Notes under the pieces: generated by a model
Database searches by the model: none
What the model was told of the DNA's origin: nothing
The model's input: the letters and a program-made list of their open reading frames with translations, nothing else
Shown here: piece by piece, positions 24,323-35,100 of the stretch
How positions within the stretch are numbered: position 1 is the first letter of the stretch
How the letters are laid out: every line of letters begins with the position of its first letter
Position numbers and translations under genes: made by a program
Assembly (NCBI GenBank): GCA_045221575.1
Contig: JBGUWU010000025.1
Span: 1 to 64,000 of the forward strand
Source of the DNA: Scybalousia_A sp045221575
Lineage (GTDB): Bacteria > Bacteroidota > Bacteroidia > Bacteroidales > P3
Direction of reading: 5' to 3'
DNA: 64,000 nucleotides

Positions 24323-25318
24323 ATGGCAAATATAACAGCTCAAGATGTAAACAAATTACGCCAACTTACAGGTGTTGGTATGATGGACTGCAAGAAAGCT
24401 CTTGTAGAATGTGATGGCGATGTTAATAAAGCTATTGAATTCCTTAGAGAAAAAGGACAAAAACTTGCAGCTAAAAGAGCAGACCGTGCAGCTAACGAAG
24501 GTGTTGTTCTTGCAAAAACAAACGCAGACAAAACTTTTGGTGCTGTAGTTATGCTTAACTGCGAAACAGATTTTGTTGCAAACAACCAAGATTTTATTGC
24601 TTTTACTCAAAGTGTGCTTGATACAGCTATCAACGCTAAGGTAAAAACTTTAGCAGAAGTAAATGCTTTGGAAATCAATGGTACAAAAGTAGAAACATTA
24701 GTTCTTGATCAACTTGCAAAGATAGGAGAAAAAATAACTCTTTCTAACTATGCAACTGTTGAAGGAAGCCAAGTTTATGCTTACACTCACCCAGGAAACC
24801 GTATGGCAAGTGTTGTTGCAATGAACAAAACCGGTTTTGATGTTGCAGGAAAAAATATGACAATGCAAGTTGTTTCTATGCGTCCTCAAGCATTAACTAA
24901 AGAAGATTTCCCTCAAAACGTAATAGATGAAGAAATGAAAGTTAATGTTGAGAAATCAAAACAAGAACAAGTACAAAAAGCAGTTGAAGCAGCATTAAGA
25001 AAAGCAGGTATTAACCCAGCTCACGTTGATAGTGAAGAACACATGGATAGCAACATGGCTAAAGGTTGGATAACTGCAGAAGATGTACAAAAAGCAAAAG
25101 AAATCATTGCTAAAACATCTGAAGAAAAACTTGCTAACCTTAACGAACAAATGATTCAAAACATTGCTAAAGGTCGTTTAGAGAAATTCTTCAAAGAAAA
25201 CACTCTTCTTTCACAAGAATATTTTGCAGATAGCAAGAAAAATGTTGAAACTTATCTTAAAGAAGAAGATAAAGACCTTAAGGTAACTGCTTTTGCAAGA
25301 TTAGAGCTTGGAGCATAA
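24323..25318 (+). CDS. tsf: Translation elongation factor Ts
   Basis: EF-Ts is the guanine-nucleotide exchange factor for EF-Tu. The product has 331 residues. The N-terminal UBA-like domain has VNKLRQLTGVGMMDCKKALVECDGDVNKAIEFLREKG. The core starts with the TDFVAN block (CETDFVANNQDF), which wedges into EF-Tu. It is longer than the 283 residues of E. coli because of an enlarged core and C-terminal part (about 210-331). It ends the ribosomal operon before a strong terminator. Confidence 0.96.
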   Translation: MANITAQDVNKLRQLTGVGMMDCKKALVECDGDVNKAIEFLREKGQKLAAKRADRAANEGVVLAKTNADKTFGAVVMLNCETDFVANNQDFIAFTQSVLDTAINAKVKTLAEVNALEINGTKVETLVLDQLAKIGEKITLSNYATVEGSQVYAYTHPGNRMASVVAMNKTGFDVAGKNMTMQVVSMRPQALTKEDFPQNVIDEEMKVNVEKSKQEQVQKAVEAALRKAGINPAHVDSEEHMDSNMAKGWITAEDVQKAKEIIAKTSEEKLANLNEQMIQNIAKGRLEKFFKENTLLSQEYFADSKKNVETYLKEEDKDLKVTAFARLELGA

Positions 25319-25347
25319 TTAGTTTTTATATAAACGTTGATTTTATC

Positions 25348-25379
25348 AAAAGGAAGTGCAAATGCACTTCCTTTTTTTC
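25348..25379 (+). terminator. Terminator of the rplM-rpsI-rpsB-tsf operon
   Basis: AAAAGGAAGTGCA (25348-25360) pairs with TGCACTTCCTTTT (25363-25375), followed by more Ts. Confidence 0.9.
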
Positions 25380-25655
25380 TTTGTAATTTAATTCTATAGT
25401 ATTCAATAATAGAATTTACCGTTATAATAAGTTTTGCTATCTAAAGATGTAGATATATTTTTTATAATCTATTTCTTTTCAAATGTAAAATATAAGATTT
25501 TTCTCATTTTTAAAACAAAAATTATTAACTATTAATATAACTACAAAAAGTTTTTTCTTATTTAAAAATCTTTTTCTTGCTTATTCTGAGTTAATGTTAT
25601 ATTATATTGTATAAATTTAAGTACTGCAAAATATTGTCATAAAAATTTATTTATG
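25380..25655. other. AT-rich gap without recognised features
   Basis: Between the tsf terminator and the prs promoter I see only AT-rich sequence without repeats of note, reading frames of quality or hairpins with GC stems. Confidence 0.5.
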
Positions 25656-25663
25656 TATCTTTG
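25656..25663 (+). promoter_or_regulatory. -7 box of prs
   Basis: TATCTTTG followed by CA lies 40 bases before ATG 25703. It overlaps the alternative upstream start at 25661, which is therefore rejected. Confidence 0.65.
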
Positions 25664-25702
25664 CAGTCTGTTTTTAACCTAAGTAAAATATTTGTACAAA
25701 TA

Positions 25703-26680
25703 ATGGAACAAAAAGACACCACAGTTTTATTTTCTTGCAGAGCAAGTAAATATTTGGCTGAGAAGATAGCCGAAGTTTATGAAAAACCTCTTAGTGAAAG
25801 CATCTGTTTGCAATATGCAGATGGTGAGTTTCAACCATCTTTAGAAGAAGGAGTTAGAGGGAAAGACGTTTTTATTATACAATCAACGTTTGCCCCAGCA
25901 GATAATATTATGGAACTTCTTATGATGGTTGATGCAGCAAAAAGAGCTTCTGCAAAAAGCATCATAGCAGTTATTCCTTATTTTGGATTTGCACGTCAAG
26001 ACAGAAAAGATAAGCCAAGAGTACCTATTGCTGCAAAACTTATGACAGACCTTTTACAAGCAGCGGGAGTTAATCGTATTATAACAATAGATTTACACGC
26101 AGACCAAATACAAGGATTCTTTAATATTCCTGTGGATCATCTTGTTGCTTCAAGTATATTTATTCCTTATCTTAGAGGTTTATATAACAATGTAGATAAT
26201 CTTCTTTTTGCTTCTCCTGATACAGGTGGTACAAAACGTGCTAATCAATATGCAAAGATTTTAGGAACAGGCTTTGTTATGTGTTATAAACATAGAGAAA
26301 AACCAAACGCTGTTGCTTCTATGCAATTGATAGGAGATGTTAAAGGTAAAGATGTTGTTTTAGTTGATGATATTATTGACACAGGTAACACTCTTTGCAA
26401 GGCTGCCAATCTTATAAAAGAAGAAGGAGCAAAAAGTGTTAAGGCTATGATAACTCACCCTGTTCTTAGTGGTGATGCTATTGAAAAGATAGAAAATTCT
26501 GCAATAGAAGAATTATTAATAACAGATACTATTCCTTTGAAAAGAGAGAGCAAGAAAATAAAAGTACTTTCTGTGGCTCCTTTGTTTGCAGAAGCTATAA
26601 GAAGAGTAGAATGTTGTGAAAGTATAGCTAATCTTTATGAACAAAGTGTTAAACACGTTGGTTTGCAAACAAAATTCTAA
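25703..26680 (+). CDS. prs: Ribose-phosphate pyrophosphokinase
   Basis: It makes PRPP from ribose-5-phosphate and ATP, the common precursor for purines, pyrimidines, His, Trp and NAD. The product has 325 residues from ATG 25703. Blocks seen: CLQYADGEFQPSLEEGVRGKDVFIIQS, IPYFGFARQDRKDKPRVPIAAKL (ATP site), TIDLHADQIQGFF and the PRPP loop VLVDDIIDTGNTLC. Supply of PRPP links it to hpt and purL/purS in this window. It is monocistronic with a promoter and terminator of its own. Confidence 0.96.
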   Translation: MEQKDTTVLFSCRASKYLAEKIAEVYEKPLSESICLQYADGEFQPSLEEGVRGKDVFIIQSTFAPADNIMELLMMVDAAKRASAKSIIAVIPYFGFARQDRKDKPRVPIAAKLMTDLLQAAGVNRIITIDLHADQIQGFFNIPVDHLVASSIFIPYLRGLYNNVDNLLFASPDTGGTKRANQYAKILGTGFVMCYKHREKPNAVASMQLIGDVKGKDVVLVDDIIDTGNTLCKAANLIKEEGAKSVKAMITHPVLSGDAIEKIENSAIEELLITDTIPLKRESKKIKVLSVAPLFAEAIRRVECCESIANLYEQSVKHVGLQTKF

Positions 26681-26687
26681 ATAAAAC

Positions 26688-26731
26688 AAATAGCGGTTGA
26701 AAAAATCTTCAACCGCTATTTTCTTTTTTAT
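26688..26731 (+). terminator. Terminator of prs
   Basis: AATAGCGGTTGA (26689-26700) pairs with TCAACCGCTATT (26709-26720), then TTCTTTTTT. Confidence 0.9.
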
Positions 26732-26841
26732 CTTTTTTCCAAAACATACTTATTGGTATAACTAATTAACTCTACCCTTTTCTCTTTTTTTCTGATACAA
26801 TAATGTTGTTTATTTTATCGTTACAGAAAAAAGGAAACGCT

Positions 26842-28104
26842 ATGCAACAAAGAATCATATTCATTTTTACCTCTCTATTTCTATCTCTTTCTGTTTATGC
26901 ACAACAACAGGCTAACGTCTTGTTTATCGGCAATAGTTACACTGAGGTTAATAACTTACCAAAGATGACTGCCGACATAGCTAATAGCATGGGATACGAA
27001 ATGACGTGGTCAAGCAACACTCCTGGAGGTTGCACCTTTAGTCAACATTGCAACAATCAGTCTATGACTCTAATCAGCCAAGGTGTTTGGGATTTTGTCG
27101 TCTTACAAGAACAAAGTCAATATCCCTCTTTCCCTCAATCACAGGTTGAGGCTGAAGTATTCCCATACGCTCAACAATTGGTAGATTCAGTATATGCTAA
27201 TAATCCTTGTGCTGAACCGATGTTTTACATGACATGGGGACGTAAAAATGGCGATGCACAAAATGCACAATACTTTCCTGTGTTAGGAACTTACGAAGGA
27301 ATGGACAGTATGTTATATACACGTTATATGTATATGGCTGAAGTTAATGATGCATCTGTTTGCCCAGTAGGACGTGTTTGGCGTTTTATACGAGAGAATT
27401 ACCCTGATATAGAGCTATATAAATCTGACGATAGCCACCCATCATTAGCAGGAACATACGCTGGAGCTTGTGCTTTCTTTGTTATGTTTTTTCATGAAGA
27501 CCCTGAAAATATTTCTTTTGTCCCTTCCTCATTAAATCAAGAGATAGCTCAAATTATACGCCAAGCAGTCCATGAAGTAGTATATAACCAACAAGAACTT
27601 TGGCAAAGACAAAAACCACAAGCAGAAATAGAAACTCTCGAAATTAACAACTTAACAATTTCTCTCATAGCTCATACTACTATGGCAGATGAGATTACAT
27701 GGGATTTTGGAGACGAGACCATTATTAACAACCTCCTAACCGATACCTCTGACAGCATAATAACACACAACTATACTGACACAGGTTTCTATCAAGTTAT
27801 GCTTATTGCTTCCCGACACTGTATAACCGACACAACAAAAATGACTCTTCATATTGTTTCAGACAATATCTCAAGTGTCAATACTCTATCTGTTGAAAAT
27901 GATTTTTTAAATATATTTCCTAATCCATCTTCAAGTATTCCCGTAGTTATCCTTAATGGACAAAAACTTAAACCATCAGATATAACAGTTATCACTGCCG
28001 ATGGAAAAGAAAGCCCATTCGTCCAAGAAATACCCAAAGGAGTTGTAACACTACGAGTGATAAAAGATGGAAAAATCTATTTTAGTAAATTCATAAAACT
28101 ATAA
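26842..28104 (+). CDS. Secreted SGNH-type hydrolase with PKD-like domain and T9SS sorting domain
   Basis: The product has 420 residues from ATG 26842, which directly gives a signal peptide ending SVYAQ (residue 21); the TTG-type upstream start at 26803 adds a poor extension. Residues 25-245 form an SGNH hydrolase. VLFIGNSYTEV holds the catalytic Ser32, and DDSHPSLAGTY holds the Asp/His pair. The substrate is unknown (esters or acetyl groups of glycans are usual). Residues about 270-345 form a PKD-like domain (WDFGDE, HNYTDTGFYQV). The end, NIFPNPSSSIPVVIL to KIYFSKFIKL, is a type A T9SS signal. Its last six bases overlap the end of the convergent GH97 gene. Confidence 0.85.
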   Translation: MQQRIIFIFTSLFLSLSVYAQQQANVLFIGNSYTEVNNLPKMTADIANSMGYEMTWSSNTPGGCTFSQHCNNQSMTLISQGVWDFVVLQEQSQYPSFPQSQVEAEVFPYAQQLVDSVYANNPCAEPMFYMTWGRKNGDAQNAQYFPVLGTYEGMDSMLYTRYMYMAEVNDASVCPVGRVWRFIRENYPDIELYKSDDSHPSLAGTYAGACAFFVMFFHEDPENISFVPSSLNQEIAQIIRQAVHEVVYNQQELWQRQKPQAEIETLEINNLTISLIAHTTMADEITWDFGDETIINNLLTDTSDSIITHNYTDTGFYQVMLIASRHCITDTTKMTLHIVSDNISSVNTLSVENDFLNIFPNPSSSIPVVILNGQKLKPSDITVITADGKESPFVQEIPKGVVTLRVIKDGKIYFSKFIKL

Positions 28105-30405
28105 TTCTCGGATACTTACTGCGAAACCTCCACAAGAAGCCATTTTCAGTTTGAGAGTAGATTTTGACGTTACTTTCTTTTTTGTGATAGTATAGGCTTG
28201 TGGGTTGTAGTTCTCTCCTGGAAGTCCTGAAGCGTCTTTAGCATCGCTATAAATAATAGCCTCATAAGTTTTTCCTGAAGTAAGGAAATCTAACTTTACT
28301 TTTACCTCACGAGCGTTTTCATCAGTGATACCACCTATATACCACACATCACGAGGAACTAATTTCTTCAGATTTTCTATATTATCTATATTTTTTGAAT
28401 CATCTAAACCATAAACAAATCGTGTAGCATTGCTTATCACATTTTTCTTACCATCAGATAATGTAGCCAAACTCTCTGCTGCCTTATTTAATGTCGATAC
28501 CTTAGGCTTTCTTGCGGTAACAATGTATTCACCTGGTTCAGCCATCAAGTAAAGAGTAGTATCCCAATCCACTGCAACGTCTTTAATGAATTGAAAAGCA
28601 TCCATGAAAGATTCATAATGCTCTGGAAAATCGGCAGCCATCTGCAATGGTGAATAGAAAGTAACGTACAATCCTAACTGGTTGCAGATAGTGTGTTGCA
28701 TCACATCGCCTTTATCCCAACTAACTATTTTGCCCATATCTGTTTCAAAAATACCAGGAGTATAATCCATAGGTCCTCCCTGTAAACGTGTAAATGGTAA
28801 AATAGTAGTATGTCCTGGCTTGATTCTTCCACGGAACTCTGTACCCATAGCACTCTCGTTGCCAATCATATTAGGCCAAGTACGACATAAACCTGTTGGA
28901 CGTACTGCCTCATGAGAATTAACCATAATATGATGTTTAGCAGCCTCCACAACAGCATAGTGGTAATGGTTGTTGATAGGCTGACTATAATGACCTTCAC
29001 CAAAAGGAATGATAGTACCTACATAGCCGCCTTTAACAGCATCGTAACCATACTGATTCATCAAACTATATGCTTGTTCCAGCCAGCGTTCATAATTAAG
29101 TGTAGAAGCTGAACTTTCATGATGCATAATAAGACGAATCCCTTTTTCATGTGCATATTTGTTGAGTGCTGGCAAATCAAAATCAGGATAAGGAGTAAGG
29201 AAATCAAATACAAAGTCTTTTTGCTTAGCATACCAATCTTCCCAACCGATATTCCAACCTTCTATAAGAAGAGCATCAAATCCATTCTCAGCAGCAAAGT
29301 CAATATAACGACGCACGTTAGCGTTGTTCGCTCCATGTGTACCATTAGGTTTGGCATGTTCATAATCGGTTTCTCCTAACCTTACCGATGGGAAATCGTT
29401 GGTGTAAGACCAAGTGCTTTTACCACTGATCATCTCCCACCATACACCCATATACTTCACTGGGTGAATCCAACTGACATCTTCTAAGACACAAGGATCG
29501 TTAAGGTTGAGAATAAGACGAGAAGCTAAAACATCTGTAGCTTTTTCGCAGACCATCACAGTACGCCAAGGAGTATGACAAGGAGCTTGCAAACGTCCTT
29601 TGTAGCCCGTAGCATCTGGTGAGAGCCAAGCATGAAATACCATATTTTTGTCGTCTAAATCAAGATGCATAGTTGGATAGTCAAGAGTTGCTGCTTCATG
29701 AATATTAATGTAAAGACCATCATCTGTCTTCATCTGTAAAGCAGTCTGTACACCCGTATTGGAAAATGCAGTCCAAGGCCAACCACCATCTTTATGTCCA
29801 GCCTCCCATAAATTACGTATTTCTGACAATCGCGATTCTGTATAATTATATTCTTGCGTGTCATAGTCTCCAGGAATCCACCATGCTGTATGATCGTCAG
29901 TCATTGCAAACTCAGTCAATTCTTCTTTTATCCAGAAATAAACCAAAGCATTTTCCATAGGAAACTCGTAGCGGAAACCTAATCCATCATCATAAAGACG
30001 AAAACGAATTTGCATAACTGTTGCCTTTCTCTCTGTAGAGTGATCCATACTCTCCACACTACCTATAGGTTGCTCCAATGTTACTAACATTTCATTGTAA
30101 TGGTTCCGTATATGAGCCTCCTCTCCCCAAACAGGTTCCCAAACTTCATCAAAAGTATTATATTTTGTATCTTTTAGTATGAAAGCATGAGCTAAATCAT
30201 CACGCCATTCCAAAGTAAAGCCCATCTTAGAAGATAATACCACCGCTTTATCATCGCGATATAAACTATAGTACGGAACGCTATCCTTCAATTCAAACCT
30301 CAACTCTAATTGTCCATTAGGGCTGTGTAAAATTGTTGGACTGGCAAATACGACAGTGCATAGACTCACTGCCATAATCAGCATTGTTGCAAAAATTCGT
30401 TTCAT
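28099..30405 (-). CDS. Glycoside hydrolase family 97 (SusB-like, inverting type)
   Basis: The product has 768 residues from ATG 30405 with a signal peptide ending near residue 21. GH97 has an N-terminal beta-sandwich, a catalytic barrel and a small C-terminal domain. The glutamates of the inverting alpha-glucosidase SusB (439, 508, 532) are matched at a constant offset by Glu430 (LIMHHESS), Glu499 (NSHEAVRPTG) and Glu523 (AMGTEFR). An alpha-glucan or related alpha-glycoside is therefore the likely substrate. No SusC/SusD pair is nearby, unlike usual polysaccharide loci. It lies 10 bases after yitT and both are richer in GC than most of the window. Confidence 0.9.
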   Translation of the reverse strand: MKRIFATMLIMAVSLCTVVFASPTILHSPNGQLELRFELKDSVPYYSLYRDDKAVVLSSKMGFTLEWRDDLAHAFILKDTKYNTFDEVWEPVWGEEAHIRNHYNEMLVTLEQPIGSVESMDHSTERKATVMQIRFRLYDDGLGFRYEFPMENALVYFWIKEELTEFAMTDDHTAWWIPGDYDTQEYNYTESRLSEIRNLWEAGHKDGGWPWTAFSNTGVQTALQMKTDDGLYINIHEAATLDYPTMHLDLDDKNMVFHAWLSPDATGYKGRLQAPCHTPWRTVMVCEKATDVLASRLILNLNDPCVLEDVSWIHPVKYMGVWWEMISGKSTWSYTNDFPSVRLGETDYEHAKPNGTHGANNANVRRYIDFAAENGFDALLIEGWNIGWEDWYAKQKDFVFDFLTPYPDFDLPALNKYAHEKGIRLIMHHESSASTLNYERWLEQAYSLMNQYGYDAVKGGYVGTIIPFGEGHYSQPINNHYHYAVVEAAKHHIMVNSHEAVRPTGLCRTWPNMIGNESAMGTEFRGRIKPGHTTILPFTRLQGGPMDYTPGIFETDMGKIVSWDKGDVMQHTICNQLGLYVTFYSPLQMAADFPEHYESFMDAFQFIKDVAVDWDTTLYLMAEPGEYIVTARKPKVSTLNKAAESLATLSDGKKNVISNATRFVYGLDDSKNIDNIENLKKLVPRDVWYIGGITDENAREVKVKLDFLTSGKTYEAIIYSDAKDASGLPGENYNPQAYTITKKKVTSKSTLKLKMASCGGFAVSIREL

Positions 30406-30415
30406 GGTATTAATA

Positions 30416-31387
30416 TTAACGATGATGGAGCTCTTCTTCCAATTGTTTGCGTTTTTTGCCACTAGACCAAAGTCCATATACTTCGCTCACATTGCTAGCG
30501 GTAGAAAAGGCGCTGATGTTCTCTTGCTTAATCCAGGCTAATAGTTCACTAAATTCATCATTGCCAAGTAATGCCTCAAGTTCAATGCTTTTCTCTCCAC
30601 TATAACCACCTATAACTTCATATAAGGTACAACCACGATGAAGATGATTTACAATAAACTCTCTAATCCGTTCGTGATCTTTTGAAACAATGCAAACACG
30701 TTTGCGTCTGCCAAGTGCAGCAGTGAAGTAATCTACAACAAGTCCATTAATCCATGTTCCTATCAATCCAATAATAACCATACGGAAAGGATTGATAAAA
30801 AAGGCAGTACAACAAATGATGGCACCTGCAATACTTACTGAAGTACCTATATCAAAGTGCATGTATTTGTTAACAATCTTTGCCAATATATCCAATCCAC
30901 CTGTGGAAGCATTGATGCTGAACATTAGAGCCTGTGCAGCTGAAAGCAATAACACAAAACAACAAAGGTCAAACCATGGATCACCCATAACAGAAGGTGT
31001 GCCGGTTACAGGATTAGCATTAGCAATATTTTGCCATGGATAAATCCAGTTCCAAAAATCTGTAAGCGGACCAAGTATTAGGGCAGTATAAACTGTTTTT
31101 GCGCCAAATTCGTTACCAATAAGAAGGAAGGCTAAAATCAGTAAGAGAATATTGATACCCATAATCCATGTACCCAAACTACCACCAAAGATATTGCTCA
31201 ATACAATACTTAAACCAGAGATAGTACCGATAATCAATTTGCTTGGTACAAGAAAATAATAAACAGCTGCAGCTGTCACCATCATACCCAAAGTCATGAT
31301 GATAAGTTCTTTCCAAAATTTGAACGTGCCCAAATAATGAACAAAGTCAATAAGTTGTTCTTTAATGTTGATTTTCATTTTTTTCAT
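30416..31387 (-). CDS. YitT family membrane protein
   Basis: The product has 323 residues from ATG 31387. Five or six membrane segments (about 25-190) have the family feature NASTGGLDILAKIVNKY. A cytoplasmic DUF2179 domain follows (about 215-310: KRVCIVSKDHERIREFIVNHLHRGCTLYEVIGGYSG). The transported substrate is unknown. It is first in a two-gene unit with the GH97 gene, which might suggest a carbohydrate-related role; this is only positional. The start at 31387 is preferred because a -7 box sits just upstream and the longer frame lacks family similarity. Confidence 0.88.
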   Translation of the reverse strand: MKKMKINIKEQLIDFVHYLGTFKFWKELIIMTLGMMVTAAAVYYFLVPSKLIIGTISGLSIVLSNIFGGSLGTWIMGINILLLILAFLLIGNEFGAKTVYTALILGPLTDFWNWIYPWQNIANANPVTGTPSVMGDPWFDLCCFVLLLSAAQALMFSINASTGGLDILAKIVNKYMHFDIGTSVSIAGAIICCTAFFINPFRMVIIGLIGTWINGLVVDYFTAALGRRKRVCIVSKDHERIREFIVNHLHRGCTLYEVIGGYSGEKSIELEALLGNDEFSELLAWIKQENISAFSTASNVSEVYGLWSSGKKRKQLEEELHHR

Positions 31388-31403
31388 TGCAAAATTTTTG
31401 TGG

Positions 31404-31411
31404 CAAAGATA
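31404..31411 (-). promoter_or_regulatory. -7 box of yitT-GH97
   Basis: On the minus strand it reads TATCTTTG followed by CC, 16 bases upstream of the ATG. Confidence 0.6.
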
Positions 31412-31631
31412 CACAAAAAGAAGAGAATGGTTCTATTTTTTCTCCAATTTTATTACGACGAAATATCCTTTCTATCCAACAACAATGATAGCGGTTGTTT
31501 TTGTGACTATATATTATTTCAATACAACTATGCTACGACGTATATTTTCCAATGTTCAACCATGATAAATTTATCTTAATTATTCTAAAAAATAAAGTTT
31601 TTTCAGAATAACTTCGCAACAAATATTCTCA

Positions 31632-31895
31632 TTAAATTAGAAAAATGAGTACTATCTGCACCAATAGTATTAACGGAAGCCCATATTTAAATTTTTTATG
31701 CATAGTCTTATGACGCCAAACATTCATAGCAAGCAACGCTCCTATAGTGCCACCAACAACAGCAAGCATCAATAATGTAGATTCTGATATACGTCTCTTT
31801 TTTTTCTTAGCCTTAACCTTATCAATACCATAAACGAAAAACGTAACAATATTAATAAACATTAAATAATATATCAATGCAGAAATATTCCCCAT
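31632..31895 (-). CDS. DUF1294 family small membrane protein
   Basis: The product has 87 residues from ATG 31895. The longer frame starts inside a -7 box and is rejected. Three membrane segments are expected. The DUF1294 hallmark is visible: a first helix ending YGIDKVKAKKKKRRISESTLL, then a glycine-rich helix GGTIGALLAMNVWRHKTMHKKF. Function is unknown. It stands alone between the yitT-GH97 unit and the giant helicase gene and is AT-rich, unlike both neighbours. Confidence 0.85.
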   Translation of the reverse strand: MGNISALIYYLMFINIVTFFVYGIDKVKAKKKKRRISESTLLMLAVVGGTIGALLAMNVWRHKTMHKKFKYGLPLILLVQIVLIFLI

Positions 31896-31926
31896 ATTCA
31901 ATAAATCATTCACGTAAATCAGAGTA

Positions 31927-31934
31927 CAAATATA
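31927..31934 (-). promoter_or_regulatory. -7 box of the DUF1294 gene
   Basis: On the minus strand it reads TATATTTG, 31 bases upstream of ATG 31895. Confidence 0.55.
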
Positions 31935-32139
31935 CAACAAAGACTGAAACTATTCTTTCTCTTAATAGTAAGAAAATAAAATTTTAATTTCGTAAGACGA
32001 AGTTCTTTTTTTTAACCTTATATGTATGTTATAAATATTCAATCAGGTCTGAAATAACACCCATAAGGAGATTTTTTCATTATACATTTATTCCTAATTC
32101 GGAACTATTTTACAAAATAAAACATCACTAATAGTATAT

Positions 32140-35100
32140 TTATCTTTCTTTGGGATTATCAATTTTAGACAAAACTAAATTTGCCAAACAAACAGCATAT
32201 TCTACATTTGAGCCTTGAGGTTTCCAAGCTAAAGTATAGCTTACCTTCGCACTGGTTACTTCATAACCTTTATCCGTCCATGCTTTCAATTTGTCTTTAC
32301 CAGATGCAGACAAAGCTACCACATTAGTCTCCTGTTCATTCAGCAAATATCCGTCTTTATACTGCAGACTATCACCACTTCTTAAACGAAGCACAATATC
32401 CTTGCGCCCTTTGAAAAAGTCAAGCCAAACATCACGCATATTCAATGCTATTGATATCGAAGAATACTCTGTAGGAGAATTCGTAACAAGGTAAAGGTTT
32501 CGCTTTGCACGAGTAAGCCCCACATAATAAGCTCGCATATCGTTGACATCCCTCCCGTCTGGAATTGGCGATATAAGATAAACTGTATTAAACTCACGCC
32601 CTTTAGCCTTGTGAATGGTACTTACAAACACAGACTTATCATCAGCTGCAATGAAATCCTCAATATTTGACTCAAAGATGTATTCACGCAAATCACTGCG
32701 ATAATAGAATTGATGAGTTATCTCAAAGTCTGAGAAGAAATGCTGCATAACACTTAGACAAGTACTTGATGCATAGGTTTCCAGTGTACGTTGTTTGGCC
32801 TCATTCCACTTTTCTTTAGAAATGGTCACCTCATCTTTTCCTCCAAGTTGCTTTAGGAAATAGCGTACTTCTGCAAGATTTCCAAAACGGAAACCTCCCA
32901 TTGATTGAGCAATCGTAGCATGCAAGCCACGTTGCTCCAACTCGTAAGCCACCTGCATTGTTTCCTCATTAGTTCGAGTAAGTACCGCTGTACTTCCTTC
33001 CTCTTTTATTTCAGCATCCAAAAGCGATTTCAAAGTCATTACCTTACCTGCTTCTCCCGTTGCTGATTGTATGGAAATATGTTTTAGGCGACCAGGAATC
33101 CGCTGTACATAGCGGTTGGCACAGTCAACAACCGTTTCTGCAGACCGATAGTTATCCGTCATCTCGTACAACTTCGCTCTCTCCTGCTCAACGAGTGATT
33201 GCATGTATCGTGAGTCAGAACCACGGAAACCATAAATATTTTGGTCGTCATCGCCCACGGCGATTACTCGCATTTCCTCATTTTGTCGCATCAAAGCCTG
33301 CACCAATCGAAAGTCATCCTGACCCATATCCTGAGCCTCATCAATGACAAGAACACTCTTTGCTATCTTCGACGCTTCTACTTCACCATTCTCTACCATC
33401 TCTGCCGCAAGGCGTACTACATCTTTCACCTCATCCAGATTTCCTTGCTTGCCAACAAGATCAAAGCTATAGGAATGGAACGTCTTGATATCTACAAAAT
33501 GTGCAGCATTTCCCACCATTTCAATAAGACGTTTCTTAAACTCTGTTGCTGCAGCTCTCGAAAACGTAAGCATCAGCAGTTGTTCGTGTTTTACATCCTC
33601 CAACAAGAGCAATGATGCAAGTTTATGCACCAACACACGCGTTTTTCCGCTTCCCGGACCTGCTGCCACTACAATATATTTAGATTCCTTATCATTGATA
33701 ATTTCACATTGACGATTAGAAAGTTCACCAAAGAGCTTGTTGTATTTGGCTGGAGTGATGTTCTTATCTATCTGCACACGACGTTCTTCTTTGAAATATT
33801 GATTGATAAACTTGCGGAAATCCATTGTAAAATAATCGTTCACAAATCGCAATGCTGCATTGTAATCGCGCACCATCAAGTTTGCATATTCACCAACAAT
33901 GTGAATTTGGCGAATTCGCTGTTTATAAAATTCGTCCAACAAGCGATATTGTTCCTTGCCATATCGTATACGACGATCGACAATTCGACCTATCTGCATG
34001 GTATTATAGAGAACAAGAAAACCACCCTCTATCTTCATCAGCTCAGTTTTAGTAAGATACAACAAAGCTTCCTCAATGTCAGCGATTGTGGGCTTTTCAT
34101 TGTCTGTAAACATTGTTCCCTGCCGACTGGCAATGAATTGTTGTAGTAGTTCCACAACAGAAAAGTTGACAAGAGTAGTGTCTTTATTGTCATTTTTTCG
34201 AACACTTAAGCTATTGACAACAAACCTGCTAATATCCATCCTTCGTTCAAATCGATTCTTTGTAGCCTCTCTATATGACTGAAGTCGCACATTGACATAA
34301 CCTGTAATACTGTGTTCCTGTTTGTAGATATATCCTTTCAGCGTCATGAAGTGCAATAACATTCTTAGGCGTTTGACATTAGAATAATTTATGCCTGCCT
34401 TCTGAGCCTCTTCATTCAGTTCCTTATAGCTAAACCGGCGTGACTCCTCAGAGAATTGTTGTAACATAAATTGCTCCAACTTAAGCATAGTATCAAGGCT
34501 TTTAACGGTTGTACTTTTGGTAATCCATGCTTGCATGTCGTGACTATCAGCCAACAAACCCTCTTGACGCATTAAGTTAATATTCCTAATTACGGTTGCT
34601 TTGTTCATACCGAGAATATCTGCCAAATAATCCACTCGACTCTCGGCTTCAGTCCCTCTACCTTCAACTGTCGCACGTGCGCTAATAAGTGATTTGATGA
34701 TACGAGCTGCTTCTTCACGCGACTGTTCATCAAAGAGAGGAGAAATCATCAACTTGCGACGAGCCTCATCCATATTCTTCACAGCAATACCCGTGGCAAA
34801 CACGTGCGGCGAGTTACTTCCTCGTTGTATGAATCCAGCATCTTCAAGTGCAGCTATTGCAGCTTTAACACGAGTCTCTATGTTATCTATTTCATCTCCC
34901 CAACCTGCCTGACGAGCAATGTCTAGTGGCGAACAGTTTACTTTATCTTGCTTAGCCGTGAGGTTTTTAATCGCTTTCCACACTTGTTGAATCTCACTAA
35001 TGCTGAGTTTGGTCTGGTTAAGCAGGATGAAGTGTTTATCAAGGTCGCCGTCAGTATAAAGCACAAAGCATTCAGCCTGCATCTGTGGGTCTCGTCCAGC

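Noticed and set aside
33060..34282. Several plus-strand frames of 66-173 codons opposite the giant helicase gene
   Set aside because: They overlap each other and the conserved UvrD and RecQ-end coding regions on the other strand; no start signals or family features.
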